From positions 629,655 to 693,654 of the forward strand of contig NZ_RRUE01000002.1 of NCBI RefSeq assembly GCF_003892345.1: a DNA stretch of 64,000 nucleotides. Direction: 5' to 3'. The position numbers and the translations under genes are program-made. The stretch is from Lautropia dentalis. Its GTDB lineage: Bacteria > Pseudomonadota > Gammaproteobacteria > Burkholderiales > Burkholderiaceae_E. Shown piece by piece: positions 34,950 through 47,625 of the stretch (its first letter is position 1; the number at the start of each line of letters is the position of its first letter). Under the pieces are notes generated by a model. It was given only the letters and a program-made list of their open reading frames with translations. It had not been told where the DNA came from and did no database searches.

Positions 34950-37163
34950 TCATTGGTTGGCACCTGCCGCAGCAGGGACGGCACCAGACGGAATTTCGAC
35001 CAGATAGGCATCCACGTCGTTGGCATTCATGCTGTTCCAGTTGGAGTCGAACAGCATGCGGGTGAAGTCGCGGTTGACGGTGCCGTTGGGGCGGGGCCAG
35101 GTGGTGTTCTGGCTGCTGTCCCCGGTCCAGTCGTGATGGTTGTTGGCAACCGACAGAACCGCTTTGGTGTCGATGTTCATTGCAAACAGCTTGCGGTGGA
35201 ACCACCGGCGTTTGGCGTCGTCGCCCTTCAGGTTGTGCACACCCTGGTCCTGTTCGCCAAAGGTGGTGAGCAGAATCCAGCCCGGTTTGTTGCTGGCGCG
35301 GCCGGAAATCTGCACGCCGACATCGGTGTTGTCGCCAAAGCCGGTTTCGAGCAGCGTGGTTTTATCAGACTTGCCCGAAGTCAGGTTGACGGTGTAGACC
35401 GTGTGCGGGGTACTGAATACATCGAAGCCCACATAAACGTCTTCACCCTTGCTGTTGCGGGCTACGTCGGGGTATTTCATGTAGACGTTCTGGGCAATCT
35501 GCAGTCCCTGGGAGGCGACCGAGTCGCTGTAGGGGGTTGCAAAATTGCTCCGGTATGCCGTGATGCCCTGCGAAAATGGATACTGCACCACGCAGTGGCT
35601 GCCGCTGGGGCTGGTAGTTACGTATTCCGGTGAGGCGGGCGCGTTTGCCAGTTTGCCCAGCAGTTTGCCTTCCTTCAGGTTCCAGGTGAACAGGCCGAGG
35701 GTTTTCCAGTTGTCACCATTTTTCTGGTCGGCCATCAGGCACCAGGTGTTGCCGTCGAAGGAGGGGGCGCCGCCCCGCATGCGGGCATGGGTGGCAGTGG
35801 GCCAGATTTTTCTGATTTCTGCACCAAAATCTGCAGCTACCTCGGCGGTATCGGTACCGCTGGACGACAGGTCGATGGTGAGTTTGAAGAGCTTCATGCC
35901 CTCACCGTCGCCATTCATGTAGTAAAGCACGTTGGGGTCTTTGGGATCCCATTGCGGCTCGGCATCGCCGGCAATGCGCGTCAGCTTGCGGATGGCGTTG
36001 CCGGTCTGCGGGCTGTAGATGTGCCATTCACCATTCTGCGTGCGCAGCAGGAAGGCGCTGTCGTTGGCATTGAAGGCCTGCTGGGCATTGGGGGCCAGCC
36101 GGGTGCCGTCGCCTACCCGCAGGGGCTGCTTCGATTGATTTTCGTGGTTGCTGGTCAGGCGGGTAACGCAGCTGTGATAGGTGGGGTCCTCCGTGGCAAC
36201 GCCCACGGCCGGACGCGGGGTATCGGGCATGGCACCCCTGTCCTGGCCTGCCGTCAGGGCAGTAAAGTTGGCCAGCGCGGGGTTGCACAGATCGCTCACC
36301 GATGCCTTGTTCACGACCGGGGGTGTGGTGGGGGGCGTGGGTGCGGGGGGCGTCTGGGCGTCTGGCGGAGTAATGGGGGTGCCGCTGCCACCTGCATCGC
36401 TGCCACCTGCATTGCTGCTGCCGGCACCTGCGCTGCCGTTGCCGGCGCTGTCACTGCCAGAGCCGGCGCCGGTATTCGTATCGTTGTCGGGATTTTTGCT
36501 GCCTTCGGCATTGCCGCCGTTATCGGCGTTGCCGTTACCTGGCTTGACAGGGAAATTACCCGAACCGCTACCGCCCTGGCCAGCATTGCCGCTGTTGCCC
36601 GGCGCGGGGGCGGCATTCCCGTTATCGGTGCCGCCCGTGTTGCCTCCTGCGTTACCGCCATCTCCTGCATGGCCACCACCGGCATGGCCGCCAACGCCCG
36701 AGCCTGTGCCATTTCCAGTGGCATGGCCATTTCCGGTGTCCACGTTCTGTACGCCATCCTGGCTGCCCTTGTCGGCGTTGTCGCTGCCCGGTTTTACAGG
36801 GGCATTGCCTGAGCCTTCGCTACCGCCCTTGCCGGTATTGTCGGTATTGCCATTGGGAGTCGAATTGCCGGTGCCGTTCTGATTTCCGGTGACGTTGCTG
36901 CCGGCCTGGTTGCCGCCGGTGCCGTTACCGTTGCCGCTGTCGTTGCCCGCAGGCTGATTGGGTTGGCCGGGATTGACGGACAGCGGCGGCGTGGTGCCTT
37001 TGCCGGCGCCTTGGCTGTCGGGAGCGCTGCTGCCGGAGCCACCACCACCGCAGGCCGACAGGCACAGGGTCAGCAGGACGGCCGTGGCCGACAGGACGCC
37101 GGGCATGCGCGAGGCATGATGTTCGGCCGGCCTGAACGTGCGGGGAGAGAGACTGGATGTCAT
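34950..37163 (-). CDS. Array lipoprotein A: Asn/Gly-rich stalk plus propeller-like domain
   Basis: The start at 37163 gives 737 aa. Signal peptide GVLSATAVLLTLCLSACGGGG ends in a lipobox (LSAC). Residues ~45-290 are an extreme low-complexity stalk dominated by Gly, Asn, Ser and Thr. From ~300 the conserved array domain begins: cysteines in LCNPAL and YHSCVTRL, then FNANDSAFLL, AGDAEPQWDPKDPNVLYY, GNTWCLMAD, SGSHCVVQ, EDVYVGFDV, SGRASNKPGWILLTTFGE and TVNRDFTRMLFDSNWN. The repeated strand-turn pattern suggests a six- or seven-bladed beta-propeller, like TolB or oligogalacturonate-lyase folds. It is the most divergent of the four. Ligand unknown; cell-surface or periplasmic. Confidence 0.8.
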   Translation of the reverse strand: MTSSLSPRTFRPAEHHASRMPGVLSATAVLLTLCLSACGGGGSGSSAPDSQGAGKGTTPPLSVNPGQPNQPAGNDSGNGNGTGGNQAGSNVTGNQNGTGNSTPNGNTDNTGKGGSEGSGNAPVKPGSDNADKGSQDGVQNVDTGNGHATGNGTGSGVGGHAGGGHAGDGGNAGGNTGGTDNGNAAPAPGNSGNAGQGGSGSGNFPVKPGNGNADNGGNAEGSKNPDNDTNTGAGSGSDSAGNGSAGAGSSNAGGSDAGGSGTPITPPDAQTPPAPTPPTTPPVVNKASVSDLCNPALANFTALTAGQDRGAMPDTPRPAVGVATEDPTYHSCVTRLTSNHENQSKQPLRVGDGTRLAPNAQQAFNANDSAFLLRTQNGEWHIYSPQTGNAIRKLTRIAGDAEPQWDPKDPNVLYYMNGDGEGMKLFKLTIDLSSSGTDTAEVAADFGAEIRKIWPTATHARMRGGAPSFDGNTWCLMADQKNGDNWKTLGLFTWNLKEGKLLGKLANAPASPEYVTTSPSGSHCVVQYPFSQGITAYRSNFATPYSDSVASQGLQIAQNVYMKYPDVARNSKGEDVYVGFDVFSTPHTVYTVNLTSGKSDKTTLLETGFGDNTDVGVQISGRASNKPGWILLTTFGEQDQGVHNLKGDDAKRRWFHRKLFAMNIDTKAVLSVANNHHDWTGDSSQNTTWPRPNGTVNRDFTRMLFDSNWNSMNANDVDAYLVEIPSGAVPAAAGANQ

Positions 37164-37642
37164 GTCAGTGGGTATGACTGGGAAGAAGTTTCCGGGAGTC
37201 GCTGCCGGTGGGGAGGGTATGTGATCCGTGTTGCGTGTGTTTTGCGCCCCGGGTGTCCCGTGCGGCTTTGGTCCGGATGAAAATGTCGGGACTATGGCCA
37301 CGAACGGAGAGGGGAGAAAGTGCCGGGCGATGGAAGGCACGTATTTTTGCAACGAATGGTCAGGGCGGCGAAAGGGATCGGCGTGACCGGGAATGCGGCC
37401 AGAAATGCGACCGGGAACGGCAAAAAGAAAGGGCTGCCGGCTTTTCCGTGACCGGTGCGTATTGCAGCCGGTACGGGTGCCCTGCAGCCCTGAGGAGCTT
37501 CCACAACATTCTGCAGAGGCCCCCTGGAGCGCATCAGGAGCCTGCTGGTCCATGACGCGCCCGGAAAGTTCCCCCGGGTTTCCGGGAGCCGAAAACCATC
37601 GGGGGACATCAGGGATCTGTCGATCCCATTGTTCGGCGTGGA
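37164..37642. other. Intergenic region between array genes A and B
   Basis: 479 bp of ordinary GC-rich sequence. A small inverted repeat (gggatc-tgtc-gatccc, near 37612-37627) lies shortly after the stop of gene B. No coding sequence and no clear promoter motif is seen. Confidence 0.4.
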
Positions 37643-39385
37643 TCAGCGTTTGTCCAGCGCCGTTGGTTTGATGGCAACCATGAACACTTCCATGTCGCGG
37701 GTACTGCTGCCGTTCCAGGTGGAATTGAACAGCATGCGCGTGAAGTCGCGGTTGGTGGTGGCGTGCGGTTCATCCTCGTAGCGATAGACGTTGGCCTGCA
37801 CGCTGGCAATGGCCCGGATGTCCGGGTTGGCGTTCAGGCTGACGGCAAACATGCGGCGGTGCGGCCATTTCAGGTTGCTCAGGCGCTGGGTCGGTGCCGG
37901 ACCGTAGTGTTCGCCGTAGGTGGACATCAGCACCCAGCCGGGTTTGGCATAGGCCTTGCCGGAAACGTGGAAGGCCATGGCGGTCCGGTCGATGTAGGAG
38001 TTGAACAGCGGGGTGCGTTTGCCGTCCTCGAGGTTGACCATGAAGACTTCGCCCTTGTCGCTCTGGTAGTCGAGCGACACATACGCGTCCTGCATCAGTT
38101 TGTTGAAGGCAATGTCGGAGTGCTCCGATTTGCTGTGCAGCTGCAGGTACTGACCACGGATGTTGCCGTTGTAGGGGGCCTTGAAGGTGCGGTTGTAGGC
38201 ACGGGTACCGGCAGCGGTATCGTGCGAGACGGTGCAGTAGCGGCCGGTGGGCGTCATGCTGACGTGATCGGGCGCATCCGACATGGCCAGGTGGCCGACG
38301 ATGCGATGCTGGTCCAGATCCCACGTGAACACGCCGCGCATGGGCTGGCTGCTGCTGTTGGCATAGTGGCGCGCCATGAAGCACCAGTAGCGGCCATCGG
38401 CCGACGGAGAGCCTTCGGCCTTGGTGTAGGCCATGTCGGCGTCGGGCCAGATGCGGCGGATCTGAGCGCCCATGTCGGCCACCGTGGTGACGGTGTGCGT
38501 GCGCAGGTCGAGGCGGTAGATGCGCATGCCCACGCCGTTGGTGGGAATGAAGTAGAGCAGATTGGGGTTGGTCGGGTGCCAGAAGGGTTCGGCATCACCG
38601 GCCAGACGGTCGGCCGTGCCCTGCAGGTTGCTCAGCACTTCGAGCTGGCGGCCGCTGCGGGCGTCGTACAGGAGCCAGAAACCCTGCGTGTTGTTCAGCA
38701 GGAAGCGGCTGCTGTCGGCGTTGAAGGCCTGGCGGCGCGAGTAGTCGTTGCGCTGGATGACCGAATCGCCCTGGGCGCGGTTGTTGGTGATGCGCACGAC
38801 GCAGCTGCGGTGCAGGCTGTCGAGGGTGGGCATCAGGTACGACGGGCGGGCGGTGGCCTGCACCTGCGCGGCCGAGGTGGCCGGAAGCATGGCGCTGGTG
38901 GCGGCCAGCATGGTGTCGCAGGGGCTGCCGGCGGTGGCAATGGCCGGCAGGGCCTTGGTCTGAAGATGGCCCGACACTGGTGCCGCGGCACTTTCCGTGT
39001 CTGCCGTGGCCAGGGTAGACGGCGCCAGCGATGTGTCCGCGCCGGCCGTGGTGCTTTCGGCGGGGGAGACGGCCTTGCCGCTGGTGCTGCTCTGGCCGGC
39101 AGCATCACTGCCGGTGCCGCCATCGCCGCAGGCAGCCAGCGACAGCACGGCGGTCAGGGAGGCAAGTGCCAGCCAGCCGGGGCGGCGACGGCTGCGCACG
39201 GCGGGTTTGGGGGCGCGCAGTGTGCTGGCCCGTGTCGGGGTGTGAGCCACGGTGACGGAGGATGTGGTGGTTTCTGCGGTGTCGGCCGCCATGGCGGTGA
39301 TGGTGGTGGAAGCTGGGGTGGCCGGGCGCGACGCGTCGCGGCACAGGGCGCCGGCGGCGCGCTGCTCGAAGTTTTGCGATTGCAT
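37643..39385 (-). CDS. Array lipoprotein B: short stalk plus propeller-like domain
   Basis: The ATG at 39385 gives 580 aa; a later in-frame ATG at 39292 is also possible and neither has a good ribosome binding site. The lipidation signal is WLALASLTAVLSLAACGDG after an unusually long basic leader. A Ser/Ala/Thr-rich linker precedes the conserved domain: cysteines in SPCDTML and RSCVVRIT, RNDYSRRQAFNADSSRFLL, LAGDAEPFWHPTNPNLLYF, DGRYWCFMA, DHVSMTPTGRYCTVSH, SEHSDIAFNKLMQDAYVSLDYQ, HVSGKAYAKPGWVLMSTYGEH and NRDFTRMLFNSTWNG. It is close in sequence to gene C. No catalytic motif is recognised; binding or scaffolding on the cell surface is the simplest guess. Confidence 0.82.
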   Translation of the reverse strand: MQSQNFEQRAAGALCRDASRPATPASTTITAMAADTAETTTSSVTVAHTPTRASTLRAPKPAVRSRRRPGWLALASLTAVLSLAACGDGGTGSDAAGQSSTSGKAVSPAESTTAGADTSLAPSTLATADTESAAAPVSGHLQTKALPAIATAGSPCDTMLAATSAMLPATSAAQVQATARPSYLMPTLDSLHRSCVVRITNNRAQGDSVIQRNDYSRRQAFNADSSRFLLNNTQGFWLLYDARSGRQLEVLSNLQGTADRLAGDAEPFWHPTNPNLLYFIPTNGVGMRIYRLDLRTHTVTTVADMGAQIRRIWPDADMAYTKAEGSPSADGRYWCFMARHYANSSSQPMRGVFTWDLDQHRIVGHLAMSDAPDHVSMTPTGRYCTVSHDTAAGTRAYNRTFKAPYNGNIRGQYLQLHSKSEHSDIAFNKLMQDAYVSLDYQSDKGEVFMVNLEDGKRTPLFNSYIDRTAMAFHVSGKAYAKPGWVLMSTYGEHYGPAPTQRLSNLKWPHRRMFAVSLNANPDIRAIASVQANVYRYEDEPHATTNRDFTRMLFNSTWNGSSTRDMEVFMVAIKPTALDKR

Positions 39386-39914
39386 GGTCAAGGAGGCTGA
39401 GGGGGTAAATCAGGCGATCCCGGGAGGCCTCCGGGGACGGTTCTCTGGACAGGCCGCCAAAGCGCTCCGGGCGCGGGGGCGCGATGGGCCTTGGGTAAAT
39501 ATTCCTGAAACCGTTCGGGGGCACTCCGTATCAGCAGCACCCTGCGTGGCGCCATGGCGGCGCGTGGAATCGCGGTTGAGTTACGTAACTACGATAAAGT
39601 TTACACATGATTCAGCAGATGTATTTGTCTGTTATGTAATTGTTTCGTATACGGTGTGTATATGGCGAAGCTTTGCGCCGTCAAGATAAAGATTGCACGA
39701 ACGCGAAATATTGTCTCTTTTCGCACACATGATTGACGGTTTTGTGTTGTATGAACAACAGAAAACACCCCAAAACCATGGGCAAAGCGCCAGGAGAAAG
39801 GGCCTGCAGGTGTGCCGGCGTGTGCCCGGTAATGTAAATTGTATGTTACAAACAGGGGCCTGTGCCCATGGCGGTTCGGGATGCCTGGAGGGAGCGCACC
39901 GGCGACGGCTTGAG
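39386..39914. promoter_or_regulatory. Long A/T-rich leader between array genes B and C
   Basis: A 529-bp gap. About 39585-39850 is strikingly A/T-rich compared with surroundings (gttacgtaactacgataaag, tgttatgtaattgtttcg, aatgtaaattgtatgttaca), including the inverted repeat gttacgtaac. It lies upstream of gene B (start 39385) and is the probable promoter and regulator-binding region. Such patches attract H-NS-like silencers, but no specific site is proven. Confidence 0.45.
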
Positions 39915-41589
39915 TCAGGACGGCTGGTCCAGTGCGTCGCATGGCACGGCCACCATGAACACTTCCATGTCGTTCACGCTGCCGCCGTCCCAGGTGGAGT
40001 TGAACAGCATGCGGGTGAAGTCGCGGTTGACGGTGCCGTGCGGTTCGTCTTCGTACTGGTAGACGTTGGGGTGAATGGCAGCAATGGACCGGACCTGGGG
40101 CTGCTCGTCCAGGCTGACGGCGAACATCTTGCGATGCGGCCACTGGCGCTGTTCCGGTGGCAGGACGCTGTCCATGGCGTCGGCATGGTATTCGCCGTAC
40201 GTGGTGACCAGCGCCCAGCCGGGCCGGGCGTAGGCCTTGCCCGAGACGTGGATGGAGAACGCGGTACGGTCCAGATAGGTGGGGAACAGCGTGGTGCGTC
40301 TGTCCGTGTCGAGGTTGTGCATGAACACATCGCCGGTGTTGCTCTGGTAGTCGATGGCGACGTAGACATCCTGCAGCTGCCGGTTGAAGGCGATGTCGGA
40401 GTGCTCGGAGTTTTCGTGCAGCTGGAGGTAGCCGGCGGTGATCTGCTCGTTGTAGGGGGCGCTGAAGGTGCGGTTGTAGGCGCGGGTACCGGGGCCGGAG
40501 GCCTTCTCGTGGGAGACCACGCAGTAGCGGCCGCTGGGGCTCATGCTGACGTGATCGGGGGCGCTGTCCATGGCCAGGGTGCCGACCAGGCGGCTTTCCT
40601 GCAGGTCCCACGTGAACACGCCGCGCATGGGCTGGCTGCCGGCGTCGTCGTAATGGCGGGCCATCAGGCACCAGTAGCGGCCGTCGGCCGAGGGCGAGCC
40701 TTCGGCCTTGGTGTAGGCCATGTCGGCATCGGGCCAGACCTGGCGGATCTGGGGACCCATGTCGGCCACGGTGGTGACGGTACGGGTGCCCAGGTCGAGC
40801 TGGAAAATCTGCATGCCCAGGCCGTTGGTGGGCAGGAAGTACAGGCGGTTCGGGTCGGTGGGGTGCCAGAAGGGTTCGGCGTCGCCGGCCAGCCGTGTGG
40901 CGTCGCCGGTGAGGTTGTCGAGCACCTGCAGCGGTTGGCCCGTGCGGGCATCGAACACGTGCCAGAAGCCGGCCGTGTCTTCGAGCAGGAAGCGGCTGCT
41001 GTCGGTGTTGAAGGCCTGGCGGCGGGAATAGTCGTTGCGCAGGTTGGGTGTCTGTTCCGTCTGCTGGCGGGCCTGGTTGTCGGTCACGCGCACGACGCAG
41101 CTGCGGAAGGCGGGATCCTGCGTGGGAACCAGATAGTCTGGACGCGGGCTATCGGGTATGGGCGTGATTGCCGTGCCGGCAACGAGCGGGTTGACGCCGG
41201 GCAGGATGGCGTCGCAGAGCTGCGGGCCGCCGGCCTGCGAGGGGGGGGGTGGTGCCCGGGCTGGTGCCGGGGGCGGGCAGGTTCTGTCCTGGCTGGGCAG
41301 TGCTGCCGGGGAGAGGTGTGTTGCCGGTGCCGGGCTGCTGGCCGGGGGTGGTGCCTTGCCCGTCACGGCCGGAGCCATTGCTGGCGTCGTTTCCCGTTCC
41401 GGTACTGCCGCTGCCGGTTTTGCCGATGCCACCGCTGCCCGGCTGGTTCTGTTCGGGGGTGAGCGGGCTGGTGCCATGACCGGCGCTTCCACCACAGGCC
41501 GCAAGGCCGATACCCAGGGCAAGAAAGAGCGCCGTGCGCGTGACGGGACGCTTGTGACCAAGCGAAAGGATGCGGAAACTGGACATCAT
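39915..41589 (-). pseudogene. Array lipoprotein C, frame-shifted at a poly-G:C tract (probably phase-variable, OFF)
   Basis: The 5' part begins at 41589 (MMSSFRILSLGHK) with signal peptide TALFLALGIGLAACGGS and a Gly/Thr/Ser-rich stalk. It is in a different frame from the 3' part, which carries the conserved domain (cysteines in QLCDAIL and RSCVVRVT; RNDYSRRQAFNTDSSRFLL; AGDAEPFWHPTDPNRLYF; DGRYWCLMA; YCVVSHEK; TVNRDFTRMLFNSTWDG). The frames meet at nine consecutive G on the plus strand (41241-41249). Eight, or eleven, would join them into one 557-aa lipoprotein of the same architecture as B. No other defect is seen, so reversible slippage, or a sequencing error in the tract, is more likely than decay. 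Confidence 0.82.
41241..41249. repeat. Homopolymer G9 tract at the frame junction of array lipoprotein C
   Basis: Nine G on the plus strand encode a Pro run on the minus strand. Removing one base fuses the lipobox-bearing upstream frame to the domain-bearing downstream frame, the classic layout of a slipped-strand contingency locus. Confidence 0.85.
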
Positions 41590-41973
41590 CGGGGGCGCCA
41601 GAAAGCCAGTGGGTCAGGGGAACGGATCAGACTACCACTCGCTGTGCATCCGTTCTGTGCACTATGACAGCTTACGCCTCACATGGCCGTCATGCCGGGG
41701 TGAGGGTCTTCTGTATATCAGAAAATGTGAAATGTTTCATGTGGGGGCTGGAAATTACCTTCGCGAGCGCGAGCGCGAGGGTGAGGGCGGCGCATCTCGG
41801 GGCAGCAGGAGCGCACGCAGAGGCTGTTGTCTTCACGGGCGCGGTGCAGTTCCAGCAGGATGCCAGCTCGCTCTTCGGGGCTCGGGTGGGTGAAGGAAAG
41901 AAAAGGGCCGGTGGTTCTCCGTGAATCCACCGGCCCGGTTGGGTTGCCGAAAATTATCTGGTCATTCAGGTGT
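41590..41973. other. Intergenic region between array genes C and D
   Basis: A 384-bp gap. A small A/T-rich patch (about 41709-41760, including atatcagaaaatgtgaaatg) lies upstream of gene C and may hold its promoter. A cgcgagcgcgagcgcgag triplet-like repeat follows at about 41761-41782. The terminator of gene D is listed separately. Confidence 0.4.
41891..41936 (-). terminator. Intrinsic terminator of array lipoprotein D
   Basis: Perfect 10-bp arms gggccggtgg (41905-41914) and ccaccggccc (41927-41936) are followed, on the minus strand, by CTTTTCTTTCC. It starts about 37 bp past the stop of gene D, so D has its own transcript end and the array is not simply one operon. Confidence 0.85.
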
Positions 41974-45210
<3,237 letters not shown>

Positions 45211-45229
45211 GATCCAGCGTGGGCGTGTC

Positions 45230-45522
45230 GGTGGGCTGCACGGCGGGCCGGTGCAGGCCATCGGAAACGCCGTGCCGTTCATGGACCGTCCGGAATCCTC
45301 GGGCCGGAACAGGCTGCAGCGGACTGCAGTCTGGCCGGGAGGCTCCCAGGGCGATGTCGTGAAAAAGTCACGCGCATTCTGGGCAGGATGTGGTGTTTGT
45401 GAAACGCTGGAAGGATGGGTGGCTGCTCGGCAGGGACAGGGGGGCGGTCCGGCCGATGGGCGGGACGAGTGGCCGGTTGGCAGGGATCAGGGGGCTGACA
45501 GCCGACCGGCGGATGAATGGGG
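45230..45522. repeat. 293-bp direct repeat, copy A (intact)
   Basis: The sequence from ggtgggctgcacggcgggcc to accggcggatgaatgggg is almost identical to 47452-49315 after removal of the IS there. It starts 19 bp upstream of the ATG of array lipoprotein D and includes its likely promoter region. The sequence gtttgtgaa at 45395-45403 is the unoccupied version of the IS target. Confidence 0.92.
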
Positions 45523-45534
45523 ACAAGTGTCTGG

Positions 45535-46158
45535 TCAGACGAGAGACTTCAGTGTCATCATCATGCTGCCCAGGGCGATCAACATCAGCAGGACCCCCGA
45601 AATCCTGAGCATTACCTGATGCATGCTGGGTTTTAGCAGGCGGCTGACCATATGGGAAACCAGCATCAGCGTCGCAAAGTCCAGAATGATCCACAGGGCC
45701 GTCAGCACGACAAGGCTCTGGCTGTACTCGGGCGTGACATTGATGAACTGGGGAAAGAACGAGGCGAAGAAAATGATGTCCTTCGGGTTCGAGATGGCCA
45801 TGGCAAAGCCCTTGATAAACCCGCCGGTACGCAGGTTCTGCAGAGCTTGTGATTCGTCATGCACGTCGCGTGCTGCGCGGAGCATATCCCAGCCCAGCCA
45901 GCCCACATAGCACCCCCCAGCAAGTTTTAGCAGGTCAAATGCCGTTTCATTGACCGAAAAGATGCCTTTGAGTACCAGTGCGGACAAGGCGATGAGAACC
46001 AGCGATGCTGCATTCGTGCCGAAGATGGTACGAAGTGCCTGCCGGGGGCCTCCTGCCAGCCGTGCGCCTGTAACCAGCAGCATGACGGGACCGGGAAGGG
46101 CAATCATGGTCACGACCGAGGCTACATAAATGGCGGTAATACCGTAGTCAATCTGCAT
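45535..46158 (-). CDS. LysE/RhtB-family amino-acid exporter
   Basis: The 207-aa protein has six hydrophobic helices. The LysE/RhtB signature is clear at the N-terminus (VVTMIALPGPVMLLVTGARLAGGPRQALRTIFGTNAAS). Further family segments are LLKLAGGCYVGWLGWDMLRAA and FIKGFAMAISNPKDIIFFASFFPQF. It exports an amino acid or related amine. Its start overlaps the 3' end of the YqcI/YcgG gene by 11 bp, so the two formed an operon. The exporter frame is intact even though its partner is interrupted. Confidence 0.9.
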   Translation of the reverse strand: MQIDYGITAIYVASVVTMIALPGPVMLLVTGARLAGGPRQALRTIFGTNAASLVLIALSALVLKGIFSVNETAFDLLKLAGGCYVGWLGWDMLRAARDVHDESQALQNLRTGGFIKGFAMAISNPKDIIFFASFFPQFINVTPEYSQSLVVLTALWIILDFATLMLVSHMVSRLLKPSMHQVMLRISGVLLMLIALGSMMMTLKSLV

Positions 46159-46954
46159 GCCGTTGTTTCCTTGAGTGACTTACGTGGCTGAATGGGCAGC
46201 GGTCTGGCCTCCTCATTCCTTCTTCTTCCAGCTGATATTGCTTCCATTCCTTGTTGGATTCTTCGCCGTAGAAACCGAGTTCTGGTGGGACGAAACCGTT
46301 ATTGTACTTCTCCAGACGTCTTCGTATATTTTCTCTCAATAGCCGACCTTGCCTGGTATTCAGGCTTGCTACTGCATCAAAATTCTCTCGTGGATTGATC
46401 ACGAGTGTCATGAAGTCACAAAGATTGCGATTCCTCAGGCGTTTGTGCTCTCCGGAGCTCATGTTTATAAAAAGCTGAACACCATTAAAGCAAAAACACC
46501 ATGCTGGATTATCTGGGTCGTCAGGAATCTCATCAGGCCATTTTTCGGGGTCGTGAATGTGAATCCATTCCAGAGCGTTCCATGCGATGGTATATCTTTC
46601 GGATCTTGCAAATTGTCCTGTGTCGCAAAAAAATACAACCAACGGGCATAGGATGCGATTGTCGATGGGGGTTGACTTTGTGAAATTGGTGTATTCGATC
46701 ATTCCACGAAGGAGGTTCGAAAAATCATTGGGCTCCTAGACGAAAAGAAATAGTGTACTTCCTTTTGCCCAGGATTTCTGTCCAAATGGACATGGAAAAT
46801 TTTTGTCTGAAATCGTGTGGGCAAATTGAGCGAATGCTTTTTGCATCCAGGCTTCAAGTTCCTTTTGCCGAGTTTCGACAAGTAATCTGTTTTGAAGAAC
46901 ACATTCTTTGCCATGCTTTATCAGTGAGGTGCGGTACTCTTCCCATGTTTTCAT
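46148..46954 (-). pseudogene. YqcI/YcgG-family gene interrupted by an in-frame amber codon
   Basis: The frame opens at 46954 (MKTWEEYRTSLIKHGKECV, with GGAGGGG upstream) and runs to a TAG at 46738-46736. The same frame then continues without a shift to 46148 through LLRGMIEYTNFTK, WNALEWIHIHDPEKWPD, NPAWCFCFNGVQLFINMSS and LVINPRENFD. Family landmarks FPCPFGQKSWAKGSTLF and the Pro-rich end are present on both sides of the stop. The YqcI/YcgG family includes GntA, a heme-dependent N-hydroxylase of guanitoxin synthesis. With the overlapping exporter it might have modified and secreted a guanidino or amino compound. It is more AT-rich than the core genome. Nonsense mutation is the likeliest reading. 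Confidence 0.78.
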
Positions 46955-47123
46955 TTGGTATCCCCTCCGTTTGGTTGTTATCCGAACGTGTTTCTATGTT
47001 AACAAAGTTATTGCGCGTTTCGTTGATGTTAGGGAATGTCCTGATTCTACGCATGTCTTATAGGTCAGAATTGGTGTCCGATGGATATACGTCCATAACC
47101 CGAGGGCGAAACAGGACAAGGAA

Positions 47124-47451
47124 CGTGACCAGATATGCAAAGGCATTCAAGGATAGAGGTAGCCCGGCTGCTGCCACCGGGGAGCGTTTCGGTGGATTTG
47201 GTGTCGCAGGAACCGCACATCTCGGTGGCGACGCTGGAGCGCTGGCGTGCCGCTGCATCGGAGGCACCCAGGAAGGCCGACAAGGGCTGGCTGTGGACTT
47301 TCGTACCCGGCGCGAAAGAGGGTAACTGGGCGGTGGCCTACCACTTTGGCGACAACCGGACCTGCGAGAAGGCCCGGGCTTGCTGGATGATTGGAGGAGC
47401 GTCCTGGTCTGCGATGACTTCGGCGGTTACCAGAAGGGATTCCGGCAGGGA
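47124..47451 (+). pseudogene. Scrambled transposase remnants (HTH segment plus IS66-like TnpC segment)
   Basis: Three frames in succession read as transposase pieces: VTRYAKAFKD, then ARLLPPGSVSVDLVSQE and ISVATLERWRAAASE (helix-turn-helix type), then DKGWLWTFVPGAKEGNWAVAYHFGDNRT and, in another frame, LDDWRSVLVCDDFGGYQKGF (IS66 TnpC catalytic region style). The pieces are truncated and fused, with at least two frameshifts, and are cut off at 47451 by copy B of the direct repeat. It is non-functional. Confidence 0.75.
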
Positions 47452-47625
47452 GGTGGGCTGCACGGCGGGCCGGTGCAGGCCATCGGAAACGCCGTGCCGT
47501 TCATGGACCGTCCGGAATCCTCGGGCCGGAACAGGCTGCAGCGAACTGCAGTCTGGCCGGGAGGCTCCCAGGGCGATGTCGTGAAAAAGTCACGCGCATT
47601 CTGGGCAGGATGTGGTGTTTGTGAA

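Noticed and set aside
37763-41462. Long plus-strand ORFs opposite the lipoprotein array (545 and 589 aa)
   Set aside because: They are antisense of conserved coding sequence and contain only Val/Gly/His/Gln-rich shadow composition with no start signals.
39915-41561. Treating the 548-aa downstream frame of lipoprotein C as a complete gene from its own start
   Set aside because: Its first ~110 residues are Pro/Ala-rich out-of-frame translation of the stalk, with no signal peptide; the lipobox lies in the other frame across the G9 tract.
46753-47325. 190-aa plus-strand ORF
   Set aside because: Most of it is antisense to the YqcI/YcgG gene; only its end overlaps transposase remnants, which are described separately.
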